A model generated the notes under the pieces. The model was given only the letters and a program-made list of their open reading frames with translations, was not told the DNA's origin and did no database searches. DNA of 64,000 bases. Origin: Cryptomeria japonica (lineage: Eukaryota > Streptophyta > Pinopsida > Cupressales > Cupressaceae). This document shows, one piece after another, positions 46,930 to 58,957 of this stretch. The number at the start of each line of letters is the position of its first letter. Position 1 is the first letter of the stretch. Made by a program: the position numbers and the translations under genes. Location of the stretch: contig NC_081415.1 of assembly GCF_030272615.1 (NCBI RefSeq), positions 262,074,425 to 262,138,424 of the forward strand. The letters run 5' to 3'.

Positions 46930-48640
46930 ATTGCTCTAAGTCTAGATTTTCGCCTTGCAAGGTTAATTTTGGTAGGTTTTGCTATTGCGCTACGTTTAAT
47001 GTTACAACTAGACGACCAATTTTGCATAACTAATGATTTGGAGGAGAGAAATGCACGTACCTGGCGAACAAGGTGTCTATCTTGCGATCTCCCCAAACTT
47101 TGGGTTAGAAAGGCTTTGTGCAAATTCGGCCAGCAAGGTCCTTCTGAAAACTTTGAAAACGTCTTCCTTGCGACTTTTGACTATAGAGGGGTTTTGCAAA
47201 TTGCGTGGATCTGACACCTCTTCCTCCCGCGATTTCCGGCTGGGAGAGACGCTTAGCAAAGCCCCTTAAATTGAACGCCTTACCTTAGTTCGCGTTTCTA
47301 GTGTTTGGAGGGTTTTATGCAAAGTTCAAATCATGAAAACTCCCAACTTCTCCTCTTGCGATTTCCGGCGAAAGAAGGCATTTTGTAAATTTCAAAGTTA
47401 ACGATTCTCCTTTCGATTTCAGGTTAAAGGTCGCTTTTGCAGAAAAAAAGAGATGCCATACCTCCCGCGATTTCCTTTTGGCTGAGAAAGGCGTTTAAAA
47501 AGTTTTCCTTTGTTTTACGCTTTCCCTTTATTTTCATTTTCGCATTGGGGGTGATTTAAAACTTTTACTTCATATGTCAATTTCGGCCCAAAAGCCATTT
47601 TTGCAAGATTAAGTCATTTTAGGCCTAAAAGGCCCTTTTTAAAACTTTCTATTTCCCTCACAAGAGGGCCGACTTTGAGAGTTTGCGTGAGTTTAGACAT
47701 TTTCGGCCTTGAAGGCCACTTTGCAAATAATTTTGTTAAAACGCCCTACTTCAAGTTGCGTTTTACTTGCCTCATTTTCGGGTTGAAACTGAGTTTCGCA
47801 AATGTTTAAAGTCTTTGCTATTTTCGCGATTTTCACTTATTCCTTCCCAATTTCGGGCCAAATGACATTTTTGCAAACTCTAAAACTTAACACCGTTTTC
47901 AAAACATTGGCATTTTCGGGCCAGATAGCGATTTTGAAAAGTTTTAGTTTAGATGCCTTTTAACTTATTCGCCGAATTTCAGACCAAAAGAGCATTTTGC
48001 AAACTTTCACTTAAATGCTTTTAACTTATTCGCCGAATTTCGGACCAAATCGAGTTTTTGCAAACTTTCACTTAAACTTGCCTTTTCGGCATTTTCGGGC
48101 CAGATAGTGATTTTGAAAAGTTTTAGTTTAGACGCCTTTTAACTTATTCGCCGAATTTTGGACCAAATCGAGTTTTTGCAAACTTCCACTTAAACTTGCC
48201 TTTTCGGCATTTTCATCATTTTTGCAAACTTTTGCATTTAACTTTTTCACTCTCTTCGCTTCGAAGTTCGGCCTTTTCGACAACTTTGCAAAGTTTTAAC
48301 TTTTGTTATAACGTTGTAACTTGCATTTGGCAAAGTTCGGGCCAACGACGACTTTTGAAAACTTTAGTTATCTTTTGGCGAAAATCGGCCCAAAAGGCCA
48401 TTTTGAAAAGTTTTAACAACTTAGACTTTTTCACTGGCATTCGGCGAAATTCGGCCCAAAAGGACACTTTTGCAAAGGTTCATAATTTTTTGCGTTTTAC
48501 CTTGGTTTGGCGAACTTCGGCCAACTTGGCCGTTTTGACAACTCTTGAAACTTAGGCGTTCTCCTCTATTTGGCAAAATTCGGCCCAAAAGGCCATTTCA
48601 CAAGGTTTTAACTTTTGACACTCCTGCCTACCTAGCAGAC
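46930..48640 (-). repeat. GGCCGAA-type motif zone in the U3 of the solo giant LTR
   Basis: On the plus strand TTCGGCCCAAAAGGCC, TTCGGACCAAATCGAG or TTCGGGCCA followed by TTTTGCAAA or TTTTGAAAAGTTTTAAC recur every 50-100 bp for about 1.7 kb. One pair of longer units near 47905-48060 and 48090-48215 is almost identical. No coding sequence is convincing here. It occupies the same place as the AAAGTCCGCC cluster in LTR1, but with a different word. Confidence 0.65.
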
Positions 48641-48907
48641 TCTCAGGCTTTTAAAACTAGATTTCCCTTGGATTGATTATGGGTATTCAAAATGCGAGAC
48701 TCTCCGCGCAGAACTCCTAGGCCATGCGACTTAAAATCCAAACACACCCTTTCTTCAACGACTACAAAGCTTACTGCTTCACCACTTCCTGGATCCCAAC
48801 AAAAGGGATGGCGGACAAAAATCAAAATTCGAAACTCAGCAGGACGAAGGCCAAAAACCAAAGAGGGGAATCCTGTCGGTGATAGGGAGTGTGTGCAACG
48901 CACAACA

Positions 48908-51905
48908 CTATGGAATGTGCAGAACTGATGGTCCAATGCACTATACACTACATTCCCCAAGAGAGAGAAATTGTCTCGCCATATGGAAGAGTATTGGCTT
49001 GTCTTGGATAATTAGCCATTCAGGAAGCATTCGGGATTCCAAGCTACAACAAGACTTCATATAAAACTAAGGAGCAACCTAGAGGACTTTATGAAGATCA
49101 ACTTGAACTTTGTGCCTCAAACGTCAATAAATCATGGCTAGAAAAGCCAAGACCCAGTCTCAAGAAGGTGCCAAAGAAGCTCTTTAGCACTGACTTCAAG
49201 GAAGACTATGGCGATCTCATTTTACTGTTGAATAGAATAATGGGCAGCCCTCAAGGTGCCCCATTTGAGACATGGATGTATATTTTCATTGATGAGATCA
49301 CTTCCGGACTTAAGATGTTCAATTGGTCCAGAATAATCAGTGACAACCTGGACGAACAACTGAAGAATTTAGAAAGGACAAAGTCCTTTTACATGAGCTC
49401 CTACGTTGTTTACCTGTTAGTAAGAGACTATAGATATAGAAGACTGATTTGCAAAGGCTCCATAGGTAGTGGCGAAAATGAGTTCAAGTCTTATGACTGC
49501 TATCCGCAACTGCAGCTAAGCGAGAAGGCCCGCTTTAGGCGAGCAAATGATGCTTTCTTGATGTATATCACTAGAATACTGCAGGGAGGAACCCATCAGA
49601 GGCTAACCCCAAAGGCTAAAAGTCTAATAAGCAAGTATGGATCCTGGTTTATCCGGTTTCCTAGATTTACATACATAAGAATCCAGGAGTTTACCAGATG
49701 TCCGTATCGGCTTCCAGTTTATCCCACAAATAGAATGGTCTTGCTTGAAGTCCTTAGACAGTTGGAGACACACTAGAGCATCTAGAGAACCAAGTAGAAA
49801 GCGGCTATTTCCTTTCCATTCTTCATTGGAAATATGCCGGAGTCTTGTCCAATAGCACAAGCAGTTGATAATGCTAGGTTGGAAATGTAGTGGTGCCCGT
49901 TCACTTTCTACTGATCTCGGGTTGATTTTGATCCTCATAACCACATTGGATTAGGGAACGGAGAAAAATATAGACATAGAATTGACTTGGAAGATTTTTG
50001 GGCAAATGCTTCAGATGAAATACAAAGAAGACTTTGGTCTAGACTACTAGTAAGCTTGATTTGAACAACTGAACTCTTCCAAGTGTAGGATCAATTGGAA
50101 GACGATAGAGAATGCACTCAGTCGTGCTTTGATGAGAATTGGCCTCTCTCCCTTGTGAAATGGTCAGAACTAGAACTCGCAGATTTAACCACTTGGATAT
50201 GGCCAGTTGTCAAATATTCATAGTGGTGGGTTGACCAGCAGGTCTAAGTGTTGAGGCGAAGAGGTGTGACTCTTACGTATAACCTGATGGGCGCCATGGA
50301 GTCATACTCTTCAACTGAAGAAAGTGCCTGACCAGTTGAAAGTCTCGACTCTCGGAAAAGGAAGGAAGCAGTTGAGGGTTCTTCAATGACAAAAGGGAAG
50401 AAGGTTGTTAATGAGCAGCCTGTTCAGAAGAAGCAAAGATCAGAGCCATCCCATTCTGCAGCATCTAAGCATGTGAACAATCTATAGATTATCAAGGATC
50501 AACCACTTGATGAAATAGAAATTCCTTCTCTAATCCATGAGAGAAATGTGATGACAGTCCATCAGGAAGAGGAAGAACCACCATCTCCTACAGGCACAAA
50601 GATATTGGAGTCAGATAATGAAATGGATATTCTGGGTGATGAATTTCAAGAGGGATTGATTTTCGCTCTTCGAGGAGGTTAGAATATACCATGTGAAGAA
50701 ACTGATGAGGAAGAAAAGGCATTGAGCAGCCTACAGTTGTTCCTGATTGGCTGAAAGAAAGATTAAAGAGAAAAGTACCAGTGGAAGTACAAGAAGAGGA
50801 AGATGACATGATCGATTTTTGGCCAGACTAGGGAATGTTGTTGCAAAGAAGCCCGCCAAGAAGTTTTCCACTATCTAGAGAGACGAAATTGGCTGTCGTA
50901 CTGTCCAGATTCTTGTACCAAAAGTGGACATGTCAAAAGAAGATATTACTCATCAAGAGTATGAAATTATCACTTTTGACTTGGGACCTACTACAAAGGG
51001 TTAGGAGGTAGAAGACTTAGACAATTCGGTTGCTTCCATGAAGGCCAGACTAGACAAAGAGGTAAGAAAGAAGAAGAAATACAAAGGGAAGTGGAGCGCC
51101 TGAAGGAATGCATCCAACACTTGACTAAGCCACGCAACCAAGGTGATGCAGCAGCTCCTCTTCTTTTGAATTCTTCACAAGAAACATTTGGAAATTTAGA
51201 AGAAGAAAGGGCAACGACAAGAGAGGCCAAAGAATGGATAGCAAGCAATAGGGAAGAGGTAACCATGTTTCTAGACAAATTGATGCTGACCTATGGACAA
51301 ACTTCCTTCTTGCTTTCCAGAATTGCAAACATGGCAGAAGCATGGGCTGACCTCCAGGATATTCAGCACAGGATTGTCCCATGCCTTAGAGTGTTGAATG
51401 GCATGCATAAACAAGAACTGATTGATAAGAAGATAATTGCAGCAGGGGCTGCCTATGATTTTAATGCATGGTTGTGGGCATTATTTGCACCCAGTGAAGT
51501 CTTGGAGAAAGTAAAGGCTGAAAGTATTAAGTCCAAGGAGCAGATTAAAGAAATACGGAGTAAAATTTTCCCTGTAATTGTAGATTTGCTTGAGGAGACC
51601 ATTCGAGAAAGTGATATGTGGTTGGAAAATCTCAAGCTCAAAACTCAGGAGATTTTCTTCACCATTGCAGGGCCAGTCCTAAAGCAGAATTTGACCAAGG
51701 CAACATAATTCTTATCCATCCGAGATGCCTTCCAAAAACAGGAGGTGGAATGGGAGATTGCTTTTGCTGCTTTTGCAAACGACTTGGACGGATGGGAATA
51801 CATGATCAATATGTTGCCACATGTCACCATGGAAGAGGTCGGCTCAATTTTGTCCAAATTCATTGAATACACTGTTGCTCGTGAGGATAAGAATATGCAT
51901 TCCTA
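48908..51905 (+). pseudogene. LTR-borne accessory gene, copy F2 (main part)
   Basis: Continues from 40798-41038 across the insertion. Open at 49168-49776 (KKLFSTDFKEDYGDLILLLN to VLLEVLRQLETH) and 51091-51708 (helical C-terminus with MAEAWADLQDIQHRIVPCL). Stops at 49774, around 50485 and elsewhere. The parallel with F1 is clear at both ends of the protein. Several positions that are TAG in F1 are CAG here (49599, 51363). One AAA of F1 is TAA here (51706). Confidence 0.6.
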
Positions 51906-52873
51906 GGAGATGGCTAATCACGCCACTTGTCTAGCATGTGTGGGTCTCTAGTTTTATTTTGGGAAACTCTTTCTAGGGTTCTGTTGTCTTAATCTCAGCC
52001 GTTGATCTTGAATCGATCTCGACCTTTCATTTGTTTTCAAAAACTCTATATAAACTCTCGTTCTCTCATTTCATTGTTTTGTGGAGAGATTTATTAAATT
52101 GTTGCGTAGAGCTACTTGAATACTAAAAAGTTCGTTTGCAGAGTTTGCTTTGAAGTCTTATTGTTATTAAGTGGTTGCATGGCTGCATATCTTTCTTCAA
52201 CAATAGATAGAATAGTTTGATAAGAGTAAATTTGTTTTCAAAGTTGTTAGATGAGTGAAGGATTTGATAGCATAGATTGGTGAAATCTTGCTCATACTTT
52301 CTTTGGATGGATGATTTTCGTTCAATGTGTAAAGTTAGCCTGAGCTTATAATGTGGATGTTTTAACTTCTGCTTTGAGTAAATATTGTTCGATTGATGGT
52401 ATTATTCACAAGTATGAAAATCTTGAGCACACCCTTAGAAGATTGCACTTGCTTTGCGTAGTTGTCCCAGTGTGGCAAAACAAAGTACTGTTATTGGTTT
52501 CACCCTGTCTTTACCGTCTCTCGAGTTCATTAGGAGTAGTGTAAACCTCTAAACCCTTATCCTTTTGCCTTTTTTTTTTAAATCCAAAATTTGAAAATCC
52601 AAAAAAAAAAAAGAGAGAGCAGTTATTGCTAAATCCATCAATGTCCTAGTTTGTGACCAGTCTTAGTTGAGTGTAAGTCCCCCTTGTAGTTCAGCATACA
52701 TAACCACAAAGGCTATCCACATTAAGTTGCTCGTTTGTACATACAGACCTCAGTGTCGCCGTGTGGTCTTTCTTTGCAATCTTGGCACATGTAGTGATTT
52801 TGTTCAAGAGAGAGTAGAGTGTCCTTAACATTTTATCCTAAGTGTTTGGTGAATGATAAAACATACACCAACA
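48908..52873 (+). mobile_element. LTR2 of the giant-LTR element, second piece
   Basis: Continues the interrupted LTR2 and matches 33530-37406 almost throughout, through the accessory gene, the TATA box (52047-52054) and the end AAAACATACACCAACA at 52873. The sequence after 52873 differs completely from that after 37406, fixing the LTR end. Confidence 0.85.
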
Positions 52874-53589
52874 CAACCCAGATTACATAAGTGAACACCA
52901 ACTCATGCACCAACTCCAGCTAGCTGAGGCACCAACCTCAATTGAGCACCAACCCAAATACAAAAAAAAATTATCATAGAAATTAAGAGAACATCATAAA
53001 CTCAACATTTCAAATCAAAATAACTTACTTAGCAAAATATCCAGCCCCTTCAATTAGTAACACACAACTCCTTCCTCATGCTTGATTCCAATGTAAACTT
53101 TATTTCTTCAATCTCCTAGACTGTCTCAGCATCTCAATGACATCTTTGAACTCAAATAATATGTACACTTCAAAACCAATATACTCCTCCATAAATCTCC
53201 TTCACCCATAAACACATCCCTTGTAGATTCTTATTCATCACTCACAGTCTTGTTTGTTGAATCACTAACATTTCCAGCAGATCCAAATGAAAAGGAAAGT
53301 AGAAGAAAATCCATCCATTCTGCAGCTCCCAAATCATAAAAAAACCGAAAACTTAAGCACTCACGATACCTAACTTATTCACCAGAGAAAGCATTTTCAA
53401 CTCAGGTTTTAAGAAAAAATGTTAAAACTTTATTGACTCTGCCATGTTGATAATATTCGCAACAATAAGTATGTATCTGTGGTGCTTTAAGTTCCCCCTC
53501 ATATAACAATATCGAGCTGTCCGTTTTTTAAATATCTCACACCCAGGTCGAGCTGTCTTATATTATGCTAGAAAAGCAAGAGGCTATTA
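52874..53589 (-). mobile_element. Sirevirus-like LTR, remaining half (right of the 22-kb insertion)
   Basis: Read on the minus strand, the first 110 bp contain three GTTGGTGC blocks ending GGGTTG at the insertion point, as in the solo LTR near 11180-11260. Further right the match is not traceable by eye. The right end is unknown, and 53589 is simply where hAT coding begins. No gene is seen. Confidence 0.5.
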
Positions 53590-55110
53590 GAGAGAGCATT
53601 TAAGAATGATTGTAGAGAGATTGCAAATCAAAGCATTGCAAGATTTCTATATGTAAACGGGTTGTCATTTAATGTTGTATGATCACCATATTGGCAAGAT
53701 ATGTTGAGAAAAGTAAATGTAGCTCCACAAGGGTACACAAGGCCAAGTAATGAGAAGGTGCATAGCACCTTACTAGCAAAGGAAAGAGTATACACAATGC
53801 AATGACTCCCATTAGAAATTTGTGGAAACAGATAGGGGCGTCAATTATTTCTGAGGGATGGAAGAATGCCAAAAGTTGGTTATTAATCAATGTGATTGCA
53901 GTGTGCCCTAAGGGGCAATGCTTTTGAAATTTGTGGATTGTGAGGGACAAGTGAAGGATGCACAATTTATTGCTAACATCCTTATACAATGCATTCAAGA
54001 GGTGGATCCTCAAAATCTTGTCAAAGTAATAACAAACAATGCAAAGAATTGTAGAGCTGCTGGTATGTTGGTTGAGATGTAGTTTGAACACATATTTTGG
54101 ACACCTTGTGTTGTTCACTCTCTCAACCTCATGCTACAAAAGTTGGGTAGGAAAATAAATTGGATCAAACAAATCTATGTTGAGGCTGAAGAGATCTCTA
54201 TGTTCATCACAAACCCTCACATGTCATAAGCCATTTTTATATTGTTTTCACAATTAGAGTTTCTGAAGGTAATTGAAACTCTTCGATTTTAAAATTTGAC
54301 ATTTCACTTTAGTAATTACTAATTTATTTTTTAAATCTGAGCATGTCTTCTTTGTATTTTAATTTTGATTATTATTTTTTAAATAGGTTGCTGACACCCA
54401 ATTTGCATCCAACACAATCATCTTGAGACAACTTGCGAAGGTGCTGGAGCTACTTTTTGGCATGGTTATTAGTCAAAGCTGGTTCCTATGGAGGCAATCC
54501 AATACTGAAAGGGCCACGAATGTATAATGGATGATCCTAGATGGCACTTGGTGGGAATGACTGGAATATCTTAGTTTCACTAAGCCCATCATGAGTATGA
54601 TTTGTTTTATTGACATGGATAAGCCATGTTTGGGAGAGACATATGATGGCATTGACTCAATGATTGAGGAAATGAAATTCATCATTAATGAAAAAGAGCA
54701 AGATCCTGAAGAAACTTTCATCAAAGAGGTATAGACAATTTGTGTTGAGCAGTGGAACAAAATGAGCACCCCACTACATCTTGAAATTGGAGTACAAACT
54801 CCTTTATCCGCTCAATAAAACACAACCAATAGTCAGCAAGGCCAAAGAGCTAGTTTATGTGCATTTCAACTTGCACCTTCTTATTGATAGACATAATCAG
54901 TACAAGGAACGTGGATGTAAATTTAGAGCGAACTGATTTGGACTTTTTAGCTGTCACACAATCTTTACTTTTGTGGGTTGGATACCCAATGTGCTTCTAG
55001 GGCAAGTGGTAGTAGGGTTGAATGTGGTTCTACTAATCTACGTACATGATCTAATGTCAATGATGATGTTGATGTTGATCTGCATGATGACCCATATGAT
55101 GTTGATTACT
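53590..55110 (+). pseudogene. hAT-family transposase (DUF659 type), decayed
   Basis: Reads ANQSIARFLYVNGLSFNVV, then SPYWQDMLRKVN and APQGYTRPSNEKV, then the DUF659-like core with FVDCEGQVKDAQFIANIL and KVITNNAKNCRAAGMLVEM, then FWTPCVVHSLNLMLQKLG. This is the typical hAT order, with D and H-rich catalytic surroundings. A probable intron (about 54270-54387) interrupts it. VADTQFASNTIILRQLAKV and DKPCLGETYDGIDSMIEEM follow. Near 54830 KAKELVYVHFNLHLLI belongs to the C-terminal dimerisation region. Many stops (54080, 54224, 54524) make it dead. No BED zinc finger is seen upstream. Confidence 0.8.
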
Positions 55111-55403
55111 AATTGTATTATTTTAATGTTGAACCAATGAACAATGAATTCAATATATATATCTATCATAACATTCAAGTTTTGACAAATTGATATGAAA
55201 TTAGTATATTGTATTTCAAATTTGTAATATTTATAGCAGTCCTAAGTTTTGTTTAGCATATGCATGATATGTGGTATTCTAAATTTAATTCTTGTTTTTA
55301 CTTTTTAGGCTGCAAATATGTATATATTTACTATTTTTATATGTTTTTTGTATGGATGTACCTAAATGTACCCACCCCCACAAATTGTTTTTGCCATACT
55401 AGC

Positions 55404-55430
55404 GTACCTGGGTGTACCATACCCAGGTAC
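55404..55430. repeat. 10-bp perfect palindrome near the hAT right end
   Basis: GTACCTGGGT (55404-55413) and ACCCAGGTAC (55421-55430) with a 7-bp centre. Related GTACC words flank it from 55365. It may be subterminal sequence of the hAT element, whose exact end I could not place. Confidence 0.5.
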
Positions 55431-55440
55431 CTGTATTGAT

Positions 55441-57577
55441 TTGGCAACTTAGTAAATTTCAGATAGATTGTAGTTCTGATATGGAGATTGATAGATAGGC
55501 AATTAAGTCAGTTAAGAGATACGGAGTTTTTTGCTTTTAGTCCATGTTGGTTTTCTTGAACATGAATTTAATTTCTGCATGTGACCTAGTAGAGGCATTG
55601 CAGAAAGAAGATGGTATCATTAGAATATTTTTTGTTAATCCTGTATTATCTTTGTGTTTGATTTGTTACTTCTCATAGTTTTTAAGTTACGATGCTGGAT
55701 ATCTTTTTCTCCTTTATGGTCTGTTTCCCAATGGGAAATTTTAAATTTCCTTTGGTACCTACAACAATTTTAAATTGATTTTGATAATTTCTTGTCTTTT
55801 AAAAAAAAAAAAATTATTGAATAAGTGGTTTAAATATTTAGCACTGATTTGTCATTCATAAAATCTTCCAAAGCAAAATTGCAACATAAAAAATGCAATC
55901 ACCTCATATACGAAGACATCAAGTCTTAGGAGAAAATCCTCACAGGGAATAAAATTTTCAATGTAATACTGTAGAAAATAACAGCAGGAACTGCACCCTT
56001 CATTCTAAAATTTGAACCCCTTTCTGCACAAAAACATTTGATTATTAAATCCCTTCTTGATCTTATTTTGGTGGTCAATCTGGAAGAGACAACCCAAAGG
56101 CTATATGTGCTCCTTATTTGGGTTCTGAGGATTTGGAGATCCCAATATGCAATCTTCCATTGTTTTTAACTTCCAATTCCAAGATTCAGTTGTCTTTGTG
56201 GGAATTAGCCAGTTTTCAAACATCATTCGGATTTTAGGATTGATGAACATCTGACATTTCCATTGCTTCTCATTTGCATGCTTGGGTATTTGTAATGGGA
56301 CATTATGAATTTATTCAGCACTGACTTTTGCTAAAGGCCCTTGCAATAACCATCTTTGATCCAAACACTGACTTTATAGATGTTCTATGTGATTGTAATT
56401 CACCAATAAAAGTGGCTTTTAACATCTTTCACTCCATGCATGTGGGATATCATTTACACTCATTTGAAAGACCATTCGTGGCTTCTCATGATGTATCAAT
56501 TCTGGAGAAGATCTTCAATCAACCACTTCATGCTAGTCAATGATCCTTTAAAAAAAAAAGAAAGATTATGGGATGGGGATGAGGGGATTTGTTTTTGGGA
56601 CAAATTTTGTGGGATGCCATGTAAGGGACAGTAGGGGATGTTTATTAAAAAAGGGAAAATAAAAAATATATGAAATTTCAAATATTCATATGATAATGTT
56701 GGTAAGGCATTCATTATATACATTATTGATTATAGAACCTTAATGAATAATATTGGAATAGAATTGAGATTTGACAAACAAATTAACAAAATTCAATTGC
56801 TTTCATTGTCAATGTGCATGTATATTCTATTAAAATTACAACAAAATTCCCAAATTCTACTAATTTCACTATAAAGTGACAAAAACATAGAAAATATACC
56901 ACTGACCCTGATTAACATCTACTAACGTTGCTTTAAAATCAATGCTCAAGTCACTACCACTATGAGGGACTGCCTCATCAGTGGAACCCCAATCAGTCCC
57001 TCTTGTGTCTCCTTTTCATCAACCTATGTAGAATATTTTGGATCAATGGCCCAACATGTGGTTAGAGTCTGATGATACTCAAGACTTTGTCAGTCCTTAA
57101 AGTCACAAGACATTGTATAACCACGATCTTCACCGGGGTTGAAGGGTAGTTCCCTTTTTGTGGGTAATGTCTCTAGTCGGGTCTACGGATAGCACTTCTT
57201 AGAGGGTCTAAGGGTAGTGCTTCTTGTGTGGTCCCTTCTGCAATATAGAGTGGGATCAAGGGGAAAAACCCTCATGACGGTGCCCAAATTAAGGGCCTTG
57301 AGACCACACAAACCTTCAAGGCATATGTCATTTTTCATAATTTTTTGGCTTTTAAGTTAATCATGTAGTTTAACATCTAATGTCTTCTTTTCATTGCCAT
57401 TCTCTTCTCGTCTCATAACTGATCTCCTTTTTTGTCTTCTTTACAATATGGAAAATAGCAAAATTAGTTTGTTTTTGTTTTTACTTGTTAGAGTGGTTTT
57501 TTTAGGTTTAGGGTTGGTGTAAAGTGGTGTGGGGATACTTGTGGGTCCCCCATCCATTTTTTATTTAGTTTTGTGTT
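55441..57577. other. AT-rich spacer
   Basis: No protein or terminal repeat recognised. The zone 57080-57310 has short related words (GGGTAGT, AGCACTTCTT, GTGCTTCTT) and G/C-richer sequence but no feature I can name. Confidence 0.45.
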
Positions 57578-58464
57578 TGTAATGTCCCCTTCTTATTGAT
57601 ATCCTTCCTCCATTAGCCTATTCCTGAGACCCGTAGGCTAGGTGGAATGAAGAATGAGGGTCAAGCATTGATGAGGTGAGTACTTACTATTTTTAGTAAG
57701 TCAGGGGTTGGCCATTTTGGTGATACTGTCCTAATGAGCTCTCCATGCTCTGTCACTGGGCGCAAAGATCATGCTTTTCGAAGCAGTAGTTCATGATATT
57801 TTTAGTAAGTGGCAGTATGGCATATTTCTATTTTTGGCAGTGGACAGGGTCCTGATCCTACAGCAGTTCAGTGGTCTTCCTGGCTCAACTTCATCCTGGT
57901 TTTGACAATAATCAGTATTGGAGTCATAAGTGACATAATTAAATATTATTTCCTTATTCTAAGGTTTAATATTTAATTAATTTGATTAGTTACTATTGAT
58001 TTATTGACTTTGGAAATATTGCATAATATCTCCTTAGTGCTAGACGAATTTTATGTCTAGAAGGGGACGTCAAATTGTCAATGGAGATATTATTTTATTT
58101 CATCTCAAGTGTTTGCTAAGCAAAAATCGTGGTCCTTGCTGTTTGGCGTGAGGTTTGACTCGAGGAATGGCGCCATCCTTGGGGTCCACGTGAGAAGTAA
58201 TGAAATGCAAATGGGAAGCATTTGCATTTGAATTTGGTGATGTTGAGGTTATAAATAAGAGCCTTGGGCTCCCATTCTTGGCATCTTGAAAATTTGCATT
58301 GTTATGCTGCCGGATTGGCATTAGAACTTTGAGGCTTCGGAGTGCGACTCCCTAGTGCTTCCCGGTTTCGTACTTGAAATATAGTACCTAGCTGTGTGCT
58401 GTAATCTACCATATTCTTAGTGCGTATCTTAGTCCTTTTTGGTGTTTGGAGCAATTTTGGAGTT
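57578..58464 (+). mobile_element. Ty3/gypsy-type LTR fragment
   Basis: Starts TGTAATGTCCCC, the LTR start common in plant gypsy elements and similar to 28416. It has a TATA box GTTATAAATAAGAG near 58248. The right side is cut by the copia element at 58465. No internal region is visible, so it may be a solo or truncated LTR. Confidence 0.55.
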
Positions 58465-58947
58465 TGTTGGTTTGTCTGTGGCTGAAGTACATTTTTTATT
58501 TTAGGATTTTGCCAAGATCAAGGGCACAATGAAAAGCATAAAAGAGACAATAGAATGACAAGAACAAACTGTATTCTCATCAATATGCAAAATGATCAAC
58601 TGGATTAACCAATACAATGAATAGAGGCCTGCTTATATAGGCAAGGCCATATGGATGTATGAGCACACAAATATGACATGTGGCTCAATGAGAAACAAGG
58701 GTAGGTAAGAAATACTAAGGGTAGGTAGGAGAAATAATATAATATTCCACAAGAGGTGGATGACCCACCGAATGTGGAGTGTAACAGCAAAATAAGACCA
58801 CAAAAGGTGGAATTTCTCCTACAAGCTCTATCCCTAAGTGCACACTTCCCTAAGTGTCTCAAATCCAAACTACGAAGAGATGCATTATCCTAAGTTAACT
58901 TAAGTAAGTGTAATAATATCCAAAATGAATATTTATTTACACCAACA
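58465..58947 (-). mobile_element. 3' LTR of the copia element
   Basis: 483 bp. Minus-strand start TGTTGGTGTAAATAAATATT follows the polypurine tract, and the end is ...CAGACAAACCAACA. TGTTGG and CCAACA form inverted ends. A TATA-like CTATATAAG (minus strand) lies near 58631. The left end is inferred from the TG/CA rule, since the partner LTR is not in the window. A possible target duplication GAGTT at 58460-58464 cannot be verified. Confidence 0.7.
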
Positions 58948-58957
58948 CCCCCCCTTA
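58948..58957 (-). promoter_or_regulatory. Polypurine tract of the copia element
   Basis: Minus strand TAAGGGGGGG, directly before the LTR start. Confidence 0.8.

Larger units (their letters stand above)
41034..48912 (-). mobile_element. Solo giant LTR (41039-48907) with CTATG target duplications
   Basis: Insertion of 7,869 bp flanked by CTATG at 41034-41038 and 48908-48912. Copy F1 (around 33525) shows the uninterrupted target. Read on its own (minus) strand it starts TGTTGTGCG and ends GACACGTCAACA. It holds a repeat-motif zone, an acceptor-like GTGCAG, a gene homologous to F1 (46696 down to about 42440), a TATA-type TATTTAA near 41877 and about 838 bp to the end. I find no gag, pol, primer site or terminal direct repeat, so the whole is best read as a solo LTR of the same superfamily, diverged from LTR1. 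Confidence 0.7.
30743..52878 (+). mobile_element. Ty3/gypsy element with giant gene-carrying LTRs (30748-52873)
   Basis: Ends are TGTTGTGACC at 30748 and ACACCAACA at 52873. Flanks are CAACT (30743-30747) and CAACC (52874-52878), a 4-of-5 target duplication within one host LTR. Inside: LTR1 30748-37406, primer-binding site, gag to 40575, then an LTR2 lacking its first 2.3 kb (40576-52873) and split by the insertion 41039-48907. No protease, RT or integrase is visible, so pol was deleted or never present. The two LTR ends (36436-37406 and 51905-52873) are nearly identical by eye. The alternative is a tandem of elements with LTRs of about 1 kb, which I judge less likely. Confidence 0.65.
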
